From positions 789,779 through 853,778 of the forward strand of contig NZ_JADVKT010000001.1 of assembly GCF_016508255.1 (NCBI RefSeq): a stretch of DNA of 64,000 nucleotides. Direction: 5' to 3'. Below are positions 1-11,600 of this stretch, in pieces; the stretch's first letter is position 1; each line of letters begins with the position of its first letter. This DNA is from Acinetobacter calcoaceticus (GTDB lineage: Bacteria > Pseudomonadota > Gammaproteobacteria > Pseudomonadales > Moraxellaceae). Below the pieces are notes generated by a model. It made no database searches and was not told the DNA's origin. It was given only the letters and a program-made list of their open reading frames with translations. Position numbers and translations under genes: made by a program.

Positions 1-1041
1 AGCGAGTAATTCTCTTTCAGCATTAATCACCAACATGCCATAGTTCGGCAAAGGCTTACCAATCGTGACGAGTTTGCCGCGTTCTAACAACTCAAGGCTT
101 GCAGTAACCGTGGTCTCAGTTGGACCATAAGTGTTAAACATTTGATGGTGAGGTAATGCCCAACGGTCAACCAGTGAATCTGGGCACATTTCCCCACCTA
201 AATTAATAATTCTTAAATTAGGTACATCTTCAGGAAATAAAGCAAGTAATGTCGGAACAGCATGCAATACTGTAATTTGTTCCTGTTTTAATGTTTGGCA
301 TAAACGTTCAGGGTCACTGACAAGCGACTTAGGTGCAATCCACAATGTTGCACCAACTAAGTAAGAAAGCCAGATCTCTTCAAACGACATGTCAAAAGCG
401 ACAGAAAAGCCTTGATAGACTTTGTCTTGCTCTTGAATACCCAAAATATCATTTTCACTACGTAAAAAGTGACAAATATTTTTTTGGGTAATCACAATAC
501 CCTTTGGCTTACCTGTTGAACCTGATGTATAAATAATATACGCAGGTTGTTCTGGGGTGGTTTTAGCTAAAGGAATATTTTCACTGAGTGGCTTTTGCAG
601 TTCAGTATTTGTCCATTTTGTTTGTGGCACTTCTGCTAAATGTGCATACCATTCATCTGTAGTAATCATCCCTACAGCTTCGGCATCTTCAAGACAAACC
701 GCAATACGGTCAGCTGGCGTATCCATATCAAAAGGAAGCCAAGCCGCACCACTTAAACAAATCGCCAATTGAGCTTTTAAAAGCTCGATGCCACGAGGTA
801 ACCATAGCCCAACAATGTGCCCTGGTTTCACCCCTCTTATTGTCAAATGTTGAGCCATGACTAAGGCTTGCTGATATAACTCACCATAACTCAACGTTTT
901 ATCTGCTTCAATTAAAGCCGTTTTATCAGGAAGAGCTTGTGCAGTATGGACAAAAATATCGGCCAAGACTTCATGCTGCAAAAATTCTGGTTGATACTTT
1001 CCACGAATAATATTGTTCGTGTTCGTTACAAACTGGTTCAT
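1..1041 (-). CDS. NRPS-like amino-acid adenylation protein, N-terminal part (runs off left edge)
   Basis: Reading the minus strand from ATG at 1041 gives an uninterrupted 347-codon frame with no stop before the window edge, so only the N-terminus is present. It is an ANL-superfamily adenylation domain of the NRPS type. The P-loop-like A3 core (YTSGSTGKPKG) is at about residues 171-181, the A4 region (FSVAFDMSFEEIW) at about 212-224, and the A5 motif (YGPTETT) at about 305-311. Such domains activate an amino acid as aminoacyl-AMP. Whether carrier-protein, condensation or membrane domains follow cannot be seen. Pls/PosA-type synthetases of Acinetobacter start like this, but that assignment is a guess. 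An AAAGAGAG Shine-Dalgarno lies about 7 nt upstream of the start. It is co-oriented with, and 580 nt downstream of, a tripartite RND efflux operon, which could export its product (inference). Confidence 0.85.
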   Translation of the reverse strand, partial: MNQFVTNTNNIIRGKYQPEFLQHEVLADIFVHTAQALPDKTALIEADKTLSYGELYQQALVMAQHLTIRGVKPGHIVGLWLPRGIELLKAQLAICLSGAAWLPFDMDTPADRIAVCLEDAEAVGMITTDEWYAHLAEVPQTKWTNTELQKPLSENIPLAKTTPEQPAYIIYTSGSTGKPKGIVITQKNICHFLRSENDILGIQEQDKVYQGFSVAFDMSFEEIWLSYLVGATLWIAPKSLVSDPERLCQTLKQEQITVLHAVPTLLALFPEDVPNLRIINLGGEMCPDSLVDRWALPHHQMFNTYGPTETTVTASLELLERGKLVTIGKPLPNYGMLVINAERELLA

Positions 1042-1620
1042 TTTTATACTCTCTTTAATTTTCTGATTTGGCTCAAATGAAGTCATGATTTTTTTTCTGA
1101 CTCATTAAAGAAATCGAGATGCATCATAAATTAAATAATTGAACTTAAATCAAGATTAAAGTTTTAGTTTTAAAGTCTGTTAAATAATATATAAATCCTG
1201 ATTCTTTACTATCTTTTTTCTAAAAAAAATGAAGATATTAGCCTCAATATTTTAATCTTAAGATTGAAATTTGGATGAAAAACACACAAAACCAGCTCGA
1301 TAAAAAACTAAAATTCACAAGATTTATATAACTCTAAGTTTAATTAAACTAACAAATACCTTCCTATATACGATTCTTCATATTTTAAACTTAATTGTTT
1401 TGCTCTGACCAATTAAAAGTTTAAAAAATGGAGATGTTCATTTAAATTTTTTTGAAGATGCTGAATTAATAACATCATATTAAAGTCGTGATGAGTCAAT
1501 TCTATTTATCTCATATTTTTATTCTGTATTTTTCTAAAAACGGAGCTACTTTTATAACCTCATAGCTTAGACCTCCGAAGAGGTCTAAGCTAAAGCAACT
1601 ACCTTTATAAATTTAACTTG
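1042..1620. other. AT-rich intergenic region between efflux operon and NRPS-like gene
   Basis: This is about 580 bases without a convincing gene. It should hold the promoter of the minus-strand NRPS-like gene. A perfect 14-bp palindrome (AGTTTAATTAAACT, 1337-1350) is the only operator-like site I see, and in DNA this AT-rich it may be chance. The end next to the efflux operon carries the 13-bp hairpin listed separately. Confidence 0.5.
1563..1592 (-). terminator. 13-bp hairpin downstream of the efflux operon
   Basis: A perfect inverted repeat (TAGCTTAGACCTC / GAGGTCTAAGCTA) with a CGAA tetraloop lies 29 nt past the stop of the outer-membrane channel gene. There is no long U-tract on either side, so it is either a weak or Rho-assisted terminator or a 3'-end-protecting stem. 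Confidence 0.55.
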
Positions 1621-3066
1621 CTAAAAACTTCCGCCCATCGAGCTAATCAAGCTAACAGTTGTCTGATATTGCTTACTCATGAGTGACCACACACTGTTTT
1701 GTGCTGACAAACGGGTATTTTGAGCACTCAAAACGTTTAAGTATCCGACCATTCCTGCTTTATATTGATTCATCGTGGTATTTTCAGCACGCGTGGCGGC
1801 CTGTAGACTTTGTTTCTGCTCATTTACTTCTTTTGAGAGTAAAGCTTGAGAAGCAATGTTGTCTTCAACTTCTTGAATAGCTGAAAGTACAGTTTGCTTA
1901 TATGAAGCCGCACTCGCATCGTAAGCTGCAAGCGCCTGCTTAGTCTGTGCATGTCGAAGCCCACCATCAAACAATGTCGCTGCGAGCGTAGGACCAACCG
2001 ACCAAATAAAATTAGGTGCATTAAATAAGTCACTTAATTTATTACTCTTATAACCTAAGCTTCCCCCCAAGCTAAAATCTGGGAAAATTGCGAGTTTTGC
2101 GACTCCGACCTGAGCATTTGCTGCCGCCATATTCCTTTCAGCCACAGCCACATCTGGACGGCGCTCTAAAATACTTGAAGGGAGTTCAACTGGTATTTGT
2201 GGCAATGAAGGCAAAGCTTTCGGCATCGTTAATTGAAATTGGTCTTGAGGCTGACCAATTAACGTCGCAATCGCGTGCTGTAACTTTACTTGCGACAACT
2301 GCATATCGGTATAATTGGCTTGTGCAGTTTGATACTGGCTTTGAGCCTGATCGACCGTAGTCGATGCCACAATGCCTGCTTTATATTGATTTTGGGTTAG
2401 CTGTAGAGACTTTTTAAGGTTATTCAGACTTTCCTGCTGTGATTGTAGCTGAAATCCTTGTACCACCCATTGTAAGTAAGTCGTAGCAAGTTGTGCCTGC
2501 ATACTTAGACGAATAGAATTAAGCTCAGCTTCGCTCGATTGCGCTTTATTCTGGTTCACTAAAATATTCTGGTGAACTTTGCCCCAAAAGTCGGGTTCCC
2601 AACTCGCATTTACGCCCAAACCATAACTTGTGGTCGCTGATGCCTCACCAGATTTTGAGCGAGTAGCTGACGTATTTCCAGTAACTGTTGGTCTAGTCCC
2701 TGCTTTCGCTTCACTAAGCAGTGCTGTGGCTTGACGGTACTGTGCTTCATATTGTGCAATCGACGCATTTTCTTGGTTAAGCTGGTCAACGAGTTTATTT
2801 AATTGTCCATCTTGAAAAATTTGCCACCATTCACCTTTTGGTAAATGGTCACTTGGTAGCGCAATTTTCCAACCATCCGTTTGCCACTTTTTAATATCTA
2901 AACCATATTGTGCAGGCTGAGAAAAATTGGCACCAATATTCACATGAGGTGTCGGTTCAGGTTTGACCAACTGGCAACCCGACAATGTACCGGACAATAT
3001 TAAAACTAAACTACTCAAGGCATTAAACGAGATATGTTTAAACCGTATATGATTTTTTTGATGCAT
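1621..3066 (-). CDS. Outer-membrane channel lipoprotein of RND efflux system (NodT/OprM family)
   Basis: The protein has about 481 residues and begins with a lipoprotein signal peptide ending in a lipobox (L-S-G-C, in LILSGTLSGC). Two OEP-type helical repeats follow, with the family pattern SILERRPDVAVAERNMAAANAQVGVAK (shown in pieces: ERRPDV, AERNMAAANA, VGVAKLAIFPD). It should form the trimeric outer-membrane exit duct for the RND pumps encoded just upstream. It is the last gene of the four-gene minus-strand operon and starts 14 nt after the stop of the second RND gene. The longest frame starts at 3072, but a GAGGG Shine-Dalgarno sits only 2 nt before that ATG and 7 nt before the ATG at 3066, so 3066 is preferred. 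Confidence 0.9.
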   Translation of the reverse strand: MHQKNHIRFKHISFNALSSLVLILSGTLSGCQLVKPEPTPHVNIGANFSQPAQYGLDIKKWQTDGWKIALPSDHLPKGEWWQIFQDGQLNKLVDQLNQENASIAQYEAQYRQATALLSEAKAGTRPTVTGNTSATRSKSGEASATTSYGLGVNASWEPDFWGKVHQNILVNQNKAQSSEAELNSIRLSMQAQLATTYLQWVVQGFQLQSQQESLNNLKKSLQLTQNQYKAGIVASTTVDQAQSQYQTAQANYTDMQLSQVKLQHAIATLIGQPQDQFQLTMPKALPSLPQIPVELPSSILERRPDVAVAERNMAAANAQVGVAKLAIFPDFSLGGSLGYKSNKLSDLFNAPNFIWSVGPTLAATLFDGGLRHAQTKQALAAYDASAASYKQTVLSAIQEVEDNIASQALLSKEVNEQKQSLQAATRAENTTMNQYKAGMVGYLNVLSAQNTRLSAQNSVWSLMSKQYQTTVSLISSMGGSF

Positions 3067-3079
3067 TAACATACCCTCT

Positions 3080-6000
3080 TTATTTCTTTAAGCCCATTTG
3101 TTTCATAGACCATAAGCTTTTGAATTTACGTTTTCCCCATTGGCTCAATTGATCAATATATAAGTACATTACAGGTGTACTATATAAAGTTAATATCTGG
3201 CTAATGATCAAACCGCCTACAATCGAAACCCCCAAAGGTACATGTAATTCGGCACCGTCACCTCGGCCCAATGCTAAAGGTAAGGCTCCAAACAAAGCTG
3301 CAAATGTTGTCATCATGATGGGACGAAAACGTAGCACTGACGCGTCTAAAATCGCTGTTTCAGGTTTTAAATTTTGCTTTCGCTGCAAAGTTAAAGCGAC
3401 GTCAATCATCATGATGGCATTCTTTTTCACAATACCAATCAGCAATAAAATTCCGATGAGAGCAATCACCGTAAATTCCATTTTAAAAAGTATGAGAGCA
3501 ATGAGTGCCCCTAATCCCGCAGACGGCAATGTAGAGAGAATAGTTAAAGGATGGGCAAAACTTTCATATAAAATTCCAAGCACAATATAAATCACCACAA
3601 TTGCGGCCAAAATAAGTAATGGTTCCGAACTTAAGGAAGATTGAAAAGCTTTTGCTGAACCTTGGAATGACCCTCGTATAGAAGTTGGGACTTTTAATTC
3701 ATTCATTGCATTATTAATTTGAAGGGTGGCATCTGAAAGTGAATAACCATCATTTAAATTGAATGTAATGGTACTGGCAGCAAATAACCCTTGATGATTG
3801 ACCGACAATGAAGTATTCGCAGCTTTCCATGAACTAAATGTAGATAAAGGTACAGAATGCCCTTGAGCATCTTGTATATAAATACTGTTGAGGGCTTCCA
3901 CACTTTTTGCATACTCAGGTGCAACTTCCATCACCACATGATATTGATTCATCGGATTATAAATGGTCGACACCTGCCGCTGACCAAAGGCATCGTTTAA
4001 CGCACTATCGGCTTGAGCTTGTGTTATGCCCATCATTTTCATTTTGTCATGGTCAAAAGTGAGCTTGGTTTCTAACCCTTTCACATCCTGATCACTAGAC
4101 ACATCGGTTAAAGCGGGTAGTTTAGATAAAGCAGCTTGAATCTGTGGTGTCCAGCTTCTTAGTGCGGTTAAGTCATCGCCTTGCAGGGTGTATTGATAAC
4201 TGGCATCGCTTGAGCGGCCTCCCACATTAATATCCTGCACAGGTCTGAGACTAAAACGTATTCCCGCTTCATGCCCAAGTACTTTGCGTAAACGAGCCAT
4301 AATCTGGTCTGGTGTATCTGTTCTTTCACCCAAAGGTTTTAAAGCTAAAAATAGATTGGCCCGATTGAGTTGGGAACCTCCAAGTGTACCCATCACATGG
4401 TCAACGGCTGGGTCTTTTCCAATCACGGCAATGTATTTTTTAAGCTTGGTATTCATTGCATCAAAGGAAATATTTTGGTCTGCAACCAAAGACCCCATCA
4501 TGACCCCTGTATCTTGTTGAGGGAAGAAACCTTTAGGCACAGCAATATATAAGTAAACATTCAGTCCAATCGTGAAGATGAAAATAATCATCGTCATGGC
4601 TTTATGCTGCAATGCGACTGCCAAACTACGCTTATATAACAGGGTAATTCGTCCAAATAAGCCCTGTTTTTTCAAATATTCATCGTCAGATGCAACCAAA
4701 AGAGCTTCGGTGTAATCATCATTTTCCGACGTCTGTTCAGCTATTAGGTTTTCAGTGCCTGGCTGATTTTTCTTATTCTTTTTCAACCACCATGCGCACA
4801 GCATAGGTGTGGTGGTAAGTGAAACCACCATTGAAATTAAAATGGCATAGCTTAAGGTCATGGCAAACTCATGGAACAAACGTCCCACAATTCCGCCCAT
4901 AAGTAAAATAGGTACAAATACCGCAATCAATGAAATACTCATTGAGATCACCGTAAAACTAACCTCTTTTGCTCCCGTAATTGCCGCCTGCATGGGAGCA
5001 AAGCCCTCTTCCATTCGCCTTGAAATGGTTTCAAGTACAACAATGGTGTCGTCTACTACAAAACCTGTCGCAATTGTCAAAGCCATTAAGCTAATATTGT
5101 TTAACGAAAAACCAGAGGCATACATCAAAGCAAAAGTACCAACAAGCGAAATAGGTACAGTAATCGCAGGAATTAAAGTGGCTCTGCCATTTTTCAAAAA
5201 TACGAAAACAACAATAATGACCAATATGATCGCAATAATTAAAGTCCGCTCAATTTCTCTTAAAGAGGCTTGAATGGTCTTACTACGATCAACCGCTGTA
5301 TGAATTTCAATTTGTGATGGCAATGCCTGTTGTAAAGTCGGCAACATCTGATTAATGCGTTGAATGGTTTCAATTACATTTGCATTGGGCTGTTTAAATA
5401 CCATAATCAAAACAGAAGGTTGGTCTGCATAATAACCCGCATTACGAATATCTAATACAGAGTCTTTTACCTCTCCGACATCAGAAATTCTAACCGCTCC
5501 CCCATTTTTATAGCTTAGGATTAAGGGAATATAGTCAGCAGCTTGTTTGGCTTGGTCATTCGCTTTGACTTCCCACAGTTCTTGTTTCTTTTCTATAAAG
5601 CCTTTAGGTCGATTTGCATTTGTTGAGGTAATAGCAGAGCGTACAGTATCGAGCCCAATACCATAGTGCGCCAACTGGCTAGGGTTAAGTTCAACCCTTA
5701 CCGCAGGTTGTGCTGCTCCACCAATGCTGACATCACCAACTCCCTCAATCTGGAGGAGTTTTTGTCCCAAAATCGTATCGGCTGCATCATACATCTGTCC
5801 TCTAGATAACGTTTTAGAGGTCAGCGCCAAAATCATGACTGGCGCATCGGCAGGATTGGCTTTTCGATAAGTTGGGTTATTTTGAAGTCCCGATGGTAAT
5901 GAAGAAAGCGATGCATTAATTGCACCCTGCACGTCACGGGCAGCACCATTAATATCGCGATTTAAATCAAACTGAAGTGTAATACGAGTAGAGCCTAATG

Positions 6001-6253
6001 TACTTGAAGAGGTAATTTCATTTACCCCAGCAATACGTCCTAAATTTCGCTCTAACGGCGTAGCAACTGTTGCTGCCATCACCTCCGGACTTGCCCCCGC
6101 CTGCTTTGCCGTTACAGAAATAGTAGGGAAATCAACTCGCGGCAATGAAGCGACAGGTAAAATATTAAAGGCTAATAAACCCAGTAATACCAACCCAATG
6201 CTCAGTAAAGTGGTTGCTACAGGACGGCGTATAAAAGGCGTTGAAATACTCAT
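3080..6253 (-). CDS. mdtC: RND efflux pump, MdtC-like inner-membrane subunit
   Basis: This 1057-residue RND permease has the usual twelve-TM layout with two large periplasmic loops. The N-terminal motif [14 protein letters not shown] and the TM4 proton-relay pair ([16 protein letters not shown]) are present. The conserved [15 protein letters not shown] segment lies in the C-terminal half. Its start overlaps the stop of the preceding RND gene (ATGA, 6250-6253), implying translational coupling. Tandem, non-identical RND genes behind one adaptor are the hallmark of MdtABC, in which MdtB and MdtC form a mixed trimer. E. coli MdtC has about 1025 residues; the extra length here is a hydrophilic cytoplasmic stretch around residues 495-530 ([14 protein letters not shown]). 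Substrates are unknown, and the symbol is by architecture. Confidence 0.88.
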   Translation of the reverse strand: MSISTPFIRRPVATTLLSIGLVLLGLLAFNILPVASLPRVDFPTISVTAKQAGASPEVMAATVATPLERNLGRIAGVNEITSSSTLGSTRITLQFDLNRDINGAARDVQGAINASLSSLPSGLQNNPTYRKANPADAPVMILALTSKTLSRGQMYDAADTILGQKLLQIEGVGDVSIGGAAQPAVRVELNPSQLAHYGIGLDTVRSAITSTNANRPKGFIEKKQELWEVKANDQAKQAADYIPLILSYKNGGAVRISDVGEVKDSVLDIRNAGYYADQPSVLIMVFKQPNANVIETIQRINQMLPTLQQALPSQIEIHTAVDRSKTIQASLREIERTLIIAIILVIIVVFVFLKNGRATLIPAITVPISLVGTFALMYASGFSLNNISLMALTIATGFVVDDTIVVLETISRRMEEGFAPMQAAITGAKEVSFTVISMSISLIAVFVPILLMGGIVGRLFHEFAMTLSYAILISMVVSLTTTPMLCAWWLKKNKKNQPGTENLIAEQTSENDDYTEALLVASDDEYLKKQGLFGRITLLYKRSLAVALQHKAMTMIIFIFTIGLNVYLYIAVPKGFFPQQDTGVMMGSLVADQNISFDAMNTKLKKYIAVIGKDPAVDHVMGTLGGSQLNRANLFLALKPLGERTDTPDQIMARLRKVLGHEAGIRFSLRPVQDINVGGRSSDASYQYTLQGDDLTALRSWTPQIQAALSKLPALTDVSSDQDVKGLETKLTFDHDKMKMMGITQAQADSALNDAFGQRQVSTIYNPMNQYHVVMEVAPEYAKSVEALNSIYIQDAQGHSVPLSTFSSWKAANTSLSVNHQGLFAASTITFNLNDGYSLSDATLQINNAMNELKVPTSIRGSFQGSAKAFQSSLSSEPLLILAAIVVIYIVLGILYESFAHPLTILSTLPSAGLGALIALILFKMEFTVIALIGILLLIGIVKKNAIMMIDVALTLQRKQNLKPETAILDASVLRFRPIMMTTFAALFGALPLALGRGDGAELHVPLGVSIVGGLIISQILTLYSTPVMYLYIDQLSQWGKRKFKSLWSMKQMGLKK

Positions 6254-9200
6254 ACTTCATCCACCCCAGATTTAAAATGTTCATAAGGTGGCAACTCGCT
6301 GGCATCTTTATCTGGACGGCGATTTCCTTTTATGCGCTGCGCCAAATGGTCAAAAGCAAGATAAACAACTGGTGTGGTAAATAAAGTAAGAAGCTGACTC
6401 AGAATTAAACCACCAATCATGGTAATACCAAGTGGATGGCGTAATTCCGATCCCATTCCACTACCAATAACCAAAGGTACAGCACCTAATAATGCCGCCA
6501 TTGTTGTCATTAAAATTGGTCTAAATCTTAATAAACAAGCTTGATAAATTGACTCCATCGGTGTCAGGCCTTGATGCCGTTCAGCATCTAGGGCGAAATC
6601 AATCATCATGATTGCATTTTTCTTGACGATACCAATCAGAAGCACAATGCCTATAATCGCAATAATGTTTAAATCATTATGAGTTAAGGACAACGCTAAA
6701 AGTGCGCCAATCCCTGCCGATGGTAATGTCGATAAAATGGTTAGTGGATGTATAAAGCTTTCATACAGCACACCCAAAATAATATACATCACCACAATTG
6801 CAGCAATAATGAGCCAGACCGTATTACTTAAAGAAGCTTGAAATGCGAGTGCAGCTCCCTGAAATTGAGTCATCAAACTGCTTGGTAACTTTAACGCTTG
6901 CTCGGTTTCTTTTACTGCTTGAACTGCTTGTTCTAATGACACACCTTGAGCGGTATCAAATGAAATTGTTGCCGTTGGGAATTGGCCTAGATGGTTAATC
7001 TCAAGCAAGGTATTTCTAGGTTGAATCGTAGCGATTGAACTTAAACGAACAGGCTTTCCACTGCTTGAAGGAACATATAAATCCTGTAAGGCTTGTACAC
7101 CATTTTGATCTTGATCGGATAAGCCAAGAACAACGTGATATTGATTTGTCTGCGTAAAAATCGTACTGATGAGTCTTTGCCCAAATGCATTGTAAAGAAT
7201 GTTATCAATACTCGCTGTCGTCACTCCATATTGAGCTGCCGCGTCACGGTTAATATCAACATAGACCTGTAAGCCTTTGTCTTGCCAGTCACTTGCTAAA
7301 TTTGTAATTTCAGGGCGCAAAGACAAAGCTTGAACGAGTTTTGGAATCCATGTCGCCAAGTCCTCAGAACGCGTAGATTGCACGGTAAACTGATATTGGG
7401 TTCTACTTTGTCTTGCGTCGATTGTTAAATCTTGAGCAGGCTGCAAATATGTTGTCACACCTTGAGCTTTACTCAAGCGTTGTTGCAAATCACTAATAAC
7501 CGTCTGCACATCGGGACGAGCCGATTTATCCTTTAAATTAATTAAAATACGGCCAGTATTTAGTGAGCTATTTGTTCCATCCACACCAATAAACGATGAA
7601 ATACTTTGTACAGCAGGATCTTGCAAAATAATTTTTGCGGTTTCTTGCTGCTTAACGCTCATTGCTTGAAAGGAAATTGTTTGGTCAGCTTCAGTTGTAG
7701 CAATAATCTGTCCCGTATCCTGAACAGGGAAAAAACCTTTCGGGATAAAAACATACAACATGACCGTAAAGACAAAAGTTGCAACCGTAACAACTAAAAA
7801 TAGCCCTTGTCTTGCTAGCACCCAACGTAATGCTTTGGAATAGACACCAATCGTTTTATCAAAAAAGCTACCCATTACATGGTAAAAACGTCCCTGCTCT
7901 GCTTCAGGAATATGCTTGAGCAATCTTGAAGACAGCATCGGGGTCAGCGTCAAAGAAATGAAAGCTGAAATTAAAATAGAGACAGCAAGGGTTACAGCAA
8001 ATTCACGGAATAATCGCCCAACCACATCTCCCATAAATAGCAGAGGAATGAGTACAGCAATCAGCGAAATGGTCAGGGAAATAATGGTAAAACCGATTTG
8101 CTCTGAACCTTTTAAGGCGGCCTGCATCGGCGATTCGCCTTGCTCAATATAACGGGAAATGTTTTCGATCATGACAATGGCATCGTCAATGACAAAACCC
8201 GTGGCAATGGTAAGTGCCATCAAACTTAAATTATCGACCGAAAAACCGATCAGATACATCACCGCAAACGTGCCGACCAAAGAAAGTGGTAACGCCACTG
8301 CGGGAATAAAGGTTGCTCGTACACTACGTAAAAATAAAAATACGACAATGATGACCAGTACCATTGCCAAAACCAGCTCAAACTCTACATCTGTTAGTGA
8401 GGCCTGAATGGTCGCGGTACTATCATTTAAAATTTCCACATTCACAGATTGTGGAAAACTACTTTGTAATTTAGGCAGGATTTGCTTAATTTGATCCGCA
8501 ACCTGAATCACATTTGCATTGGGTTGGCGTTGCACATTAATAATAATGGCTGGCGTTTGGGTTGCAGCATTATTGCTAGTATGTCCAACCCATGCTGCTA
8601 AACGCACGTTTTCTGCCGAATCAATGGTTGCAGCAATATCCGACATTCGAATCGGTGCGCCATTCTTATAGGCAATGATTAGATTTTTATAATCATCAGC
8701 CGTATGCAACTGGTCATTACCATCAATTGTAGAAGACTGTACGCTACCACTAATCGTACCTTTTGCTTGATTAACGTTAGCAGCCGTGACAGTCGTACGC
8801 ACATCTTCTAAAGTCAACCCCATATTGGCCAAAGCTGCCGAGTTTACTTGTAAACGTACCGCAGGACGCTGCCCGCCACTTACACTAATTAAGCCAACTC
8901 CACTCACTTGAGAAAGTTGCTGTGCTAAACGGGTATCGACCAGATCTTCCAGTTTAGTAATGGGCATCTCTTTAGAGCTGATCGCAATGGTCATAATTGG
9001 CTTATCAGCTGGATTTACTTTGCTATAAGTCGGTGGGGTCAGCAAATCGTTAGGTAACAAATTATTAGAAGCATTAATTGCAGCCTGTACCTCTTGCTCC
9101 GCAACATCCAATCCTAAATTTAAATTAAATTGCAAGGTAATGACTGATGCCCCATTGGAGCTAGTCGATGACATTTGGCTCAAACCCGGCATTTGCCCAA

Positions 9201-9411
9201 ACTGACGTTCAAGCGGAGCGGTAATCGTTGAGGCAATAACCTCAGGACTAGCACCCGGATATAAAGTTGTAACCTGCATAGTCGGATAATCGACCTCTGG
9301 CAATGAAGCCACAGGCAAAAACTTCCATGACACCAACCCACATAAAAAAATGGCAATCATGACCAGTGTAGTCGCCACTGGACGCTGGATAAATAAACGG
9401 GAAGGATTCAT
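6250..9411 (-). CDS. mdtB: RND efflux pump, MdtB-like inner-membrane subunit
   Basis: This RND permease of 1053 residues carries the N-terminal [14 protein letters not shown] motif, the TM4 Asp-Asp pair in [16 protein letters not shown] and the [15 protein letters not shown] segment. It should be the partner of the downstream MdtC-like protein in a heterotrimeric proton-driven pump. The longest frame uses GTG at 9417, but an AAGGAG Shine-Dalgarno abuts that codon directly and is 5 nt before the ATG at 9411, so 9411 is chosen. That Shine-Dalgarno overlaps the stop codon of the adaptor gene (TAAGGAG), and the downstream gene overlaps by 4 nt, so three genes are tightly coupled. Confidence 0.9.
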   Translation of the reverse strand: MNPSRLFIQRPVATTLVMIAIFLCGLVSWKFLPVASLPEVDYPTMQVTTLYPGASPEVIASTITAPLERQFGQMPGLSQMSSTSSNGASVITLQFNLNLGLDVAEQEVQAAINASNNLLPNDLLTPPTYSKVNPADKPIMTIAISSKEMPITKLEDLVDTRLAQQLSQVSGVGLISVSGGQRPAVRLQVNSAALANMGLTLEDVRTTVTAANVNQAKGTISGSVQSSTIDGNDQLHTADDYKNLIIAYKNGAPIRMSDIAATIDSAENVRLAAWVGHTSNNAATQTPAIIINVQRQPNANVIQVADQIKQILPKLQSSFPQSVNVEILNDSTATIQASLTDVEFELVLAMVLVIIVVFLFLRSVRATFIPAVALPLSLVGTFAVMYLIGFSVDNLSLMALTIATGFVIDDAIVMIENISRYIEQGESPMQAALKGSEQIGFTIISLTISLIAVLIPLLFMGDVVGRLFREFAVTLAVSILISAFISLTLTPMLSSRLLKHIPEAEQGRFYHVMGSFFDKTIGVYSKALRWVLARQGLFLVVTVATFVFTVMLYVFIPKGFFPVQDTGQIIATTEADQTISFQAMSVKQQETAKIILQDPAVQSISSFIGVDGTNSSLNTGRILINLKDKSARPDVQTVISDLQQRLSKAQGVTTYLQPAQDLTIDARQSRTQYQFTVQSTRSEDLATWIPKLVQALSLRPEITNLASDWQDKGLQVYVDINRDAAAQYGVTTASIDNILYNAFGQRLISTIFTQTNQYHVVLGLSDQDQNGVQALQDLYVPSSSGKPVRLSSIATIQPRNTLLEINHLGQFPTATISFDTAQGVSLEQAVQAVKETEQALKLPSSLMTQFQGAALAFQASLSNTVWLIIAAIVVMYIILGVLYESFIHPLTILSTLPSAGIGALLALSLTHNDLNIIAIIGIVLLIGIVKKNAIMMIDFALDAERHQGLTPMESIYQACLLRFRPILMTTMAALLGAVPLVIGSGMGSELRHPLGITMIGGLILSQLLTLFTTPVVYLAFDHLAQRIKGNRRPDKDASELPPYEHFKSGVDEV

Positions 9412-9420
9412 CAGCACTCC

Positions 9421-10833
9421 TTACTGCGCGGTTTGAGCAGAAGGTTGACTGGCGGCTACAGCGCCCGATGCACTAGCCTGTTCACGATGATGTTGCCATT
9501 GATGCTGTCCGGTATTTTGACTGCTATTTGTTTCTGGTGTGCTGCCTTGTGCATTTTGATGATACCTGTGTCCACCACTACCACCTTGTGTATCAGCAGC
9601 CTGTCCTGAACCCTGATGGTGACCTGTGCCCACACTAATTTTGGCGCCATCTTTAAGTTTATCGACACCGTCAGTGACCACAGCATCATTGACCGTCAAT
9701 GCTCCACTGGTAATTACGGTGTTGTCACCTACAACAGCCCCAGTTTGAACATTCACCGCACTCACAGTCTGATCAGAATTAACTTTATAAACAAAAGAGC
9801 CATTGGCGCCGAGTTGTAATGCAACAGTTGGAACAATCATCGCATTGGCAATATTGCCCAAACTCATCCGTACATTAACAAACTGATTTGGAAATAAATG
9901 CTGGTTCTGATTATCAAAGCTGGCTTTAATATTAATAGTGCCAGTATTTATATTAACCTGATTATCTAGAGCAACTAGTTTACCATCGGCCAGTTTTTGA
10001 GTATTTTGACGATCCCAAGCCTCTACCTTAATGTTTTGGTTAGAGTTGTCCATAATCTGCATTAATTGCGTTAAATATTGCTCAGGTACCGCAAATACCA
10101 CTGAAATATTTTTAAACTGAGTAATATTAGCAATGCCGTTTGCATCAGATGTTGTCACCATATTGCCAACATCTACCTGACGTAGACCTATACGCCCATC
10201 TACTGGAGATACAATACGCGTATAACTTAACTGTAGTTTTGCATTCTCTACAGCGGCTTGATCCGTCTTTAAAACACCTTCATATTGTTTGACCAACGAT
10301 GCTTGAGTGTCATACTGTTGCTTAGCGATTGAATCTTGCTTCCAGAGCTGAGCATAGCGTTGCATATCAAGTTTAGCATTCCTTAACAATGCTTGATCTT
10401 TGAGTAGCTGACCTTGAGCTTGTAATAAGCTTGCTTTAGGGGCACGGTCATCTATAAGTGCTAGAAGCTGTCCTTTGTGAACAAAACTCCCTTCCTTAAA
10501 ATAAATCTGCATTAAAGTGCCGTTAATTAACGGATGTACAATGATGGTATTTGTAGAAGTGACTGTACCTAACGCTTGAATAGTTTGCTGTACATCTTGT
10601 TGCACTACCTTACTCGTGCCAACCACAGTAGAAGAGTTCCCTCCTCCCAAATGTCCACTTTTTCCTCGTTTACCTGATGACGCGCTTTGTGAAGACTTTA
10701 GCGGTTGATGTGTTAGATGCCAAATTCCAAACCCTACAAGGAATAGTATTAAAAACAATACTATATAGCTTAAAAATGACTTGGTTTTTGAAGGTTTTTT
10801 TATGACCTTGTTTGGTTCAGATATGTCATTCAT
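9421..10833 (-). CDS. mdtA: RND efflux periplasmic adaptor (MdtA-like membrane-fusion protein)
   Basis: The protein has 470 residues. A cytoplasmic N-terminus is followed by one membrane anchor (about residues 21-43, SYIVLFLILFLVGFGIWHL). A lipoyl/hairpin/beta-barrel membrane-fusion core follows, recognisable from GTLMQIYFKEGSFVHKGQLL, the YTRIVSPVDGRIG lipoyl half-motif and the VVFAVPEQYL barrel segment. It should bridge the RND pump and the outer-membrane channel. It is first in the minus-strand operon, with the promoter in the AT-rich divergent region 10834-11132. Oddities: the last about 70 residues are a low-complexity Gly/Ser/His/Gln tail, and a Ser/Gly/Lys-rich linker follows the anchor. 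Confidence 0.9.
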   Translation of the reverse strand: MNDISEPNKVIKKPSKTKSFLSYIVLFLILFLVGFGIWHLTHQPLKSSQSASSGKRGKSGHLGGGNSSTVVGTSKVVQQDVQQTIQALGTVTSTNTIIVHPLINGTLMQIYFKEGSFVHKGQLLALIDDRAPKASLLQAQGQLLKDQALLRNAKLDMQRYAQLWKQDSIAKQQYDTQASLVKQYEGVLKTDQAAVENAKLQLSYTRIVSPVDGRIGLRQVDVGNMVTTSDANGIANITQFKNISVVFAVPEQYLTQLMQIMDNSNQNIKVEAWDRQNTQKLADGKLVALDNQVNINTGTINIKASFDNQNQHLFPNQFVNVRMSLGNIANAMIVPTVALQLGANGSFVYKVNSDQTVSAVNVQTGAVVGDNTVITSGALTVNDAVVTDGVDKLKDGAKISVGTGHHQGSGQAADTQGGSGGHRYHQNAQGSTPETNSSQNTGQHQWQHHREQASASGAVAASQPSAQTAQ

Positions 10834-11132
10834 AGAATCGTCATAGGCTTATTTTTTCATACAATATAAATATGCTTTTAAGTTTAATTTAGACTTAAAT
10901 GTTAACAAATCACTACACAATTGTTTGATTAAAGTAAATTATTCAGCTTTATTTAATTAACAATTTAAATATTTTAATTAAACTTATTTTAGACTTGTCA
11001 TACATAAAGTATTTATAAACTATCAATGCAAATAAACTAAAATATCAGTCTAAGCAAATTTATGATAAAAGATTTGCTTTATAATTTTTCTAGAATAAAT
11101 TTAAGAAAATAGATGCAAATAGTAGAAATGAT

Positions 11133-11561
11133 ATGAGTCAGCACATAATAAATTCACAAGACATTCCTTTAGCATTTCAAATTGCTTGGAATAATCATGA
11201 TATGAAGGCCTTTGCAGCTCTTTTTGTTAAAGATGCAACTTTCGTTAATCGTTTCGGTCATTACGTTAAAGGTGTTGATGAAATAATTGCACTTCACCAA
11301 CCTATTCATGAAACCATCTATAGCGATTCAACACTAGAGAATGAGCTGATAGACATCACACCTATGAGCCAAGATATCTGTATTTCACATTTCTGGAGTC
11401 GCCTAACCGCGGGCGTAGCTCATCCTCAAGGCCCTCACCAGATTGATACTCTCATTCTTACTGTACTCATTAAGAAAAATAATTCTTGGTACATTCAGGC
11501 GCTAGAAAATGTGACTGTAACGAACCCACGAACGGGAGAGACTATCCTTAGAAATATATAA
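11133..11561 (+). CDS. SnoaL/NTF2-like (SgcJ/EcaC-type) small protein
   Basis: The 142-residue protein has the cone-like NTF2 fold signature: an N-terminal helix pair (PLAFQIAWNNHDMKAFAALF), then VKDATFVNRFGHYVKGVDEI, and a beta-sheet ending LILTVLIKKNNSWYIQALENV. This matches the DUF4440/SgcJ family, whose members range from polyketide cyclases to stress proteins, so no reaction can be assigned. It is monocistronic, divergent from the efflux operon, and followed by a bidirectional terminator. No clear Shine-Dalgarno precedes the ATG. Confidence 0.75.
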   Translation: MSQHIINSQDIPLAFQIAWNNHDMKAFAALFVKDATFVNRFGHYVKGVDEIIALHQPIHETIYSDSTLENELIDITPMSQDICISHFWSRLTAGVAHPQGPHQIDTLILTVLIKKNNSWYIQALENVTVTNPRTGETILRNI

Positions 11562-11600
11562 AACAGAGCAAGATAATTTTTAAGTAATTTATAGGCATAA

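Noticed and set aside
557..772. Plus-strand ORF inside the NRPS-like gene
   Set aside because: Shadow of the adenylation domain on the other strand; no independent support.
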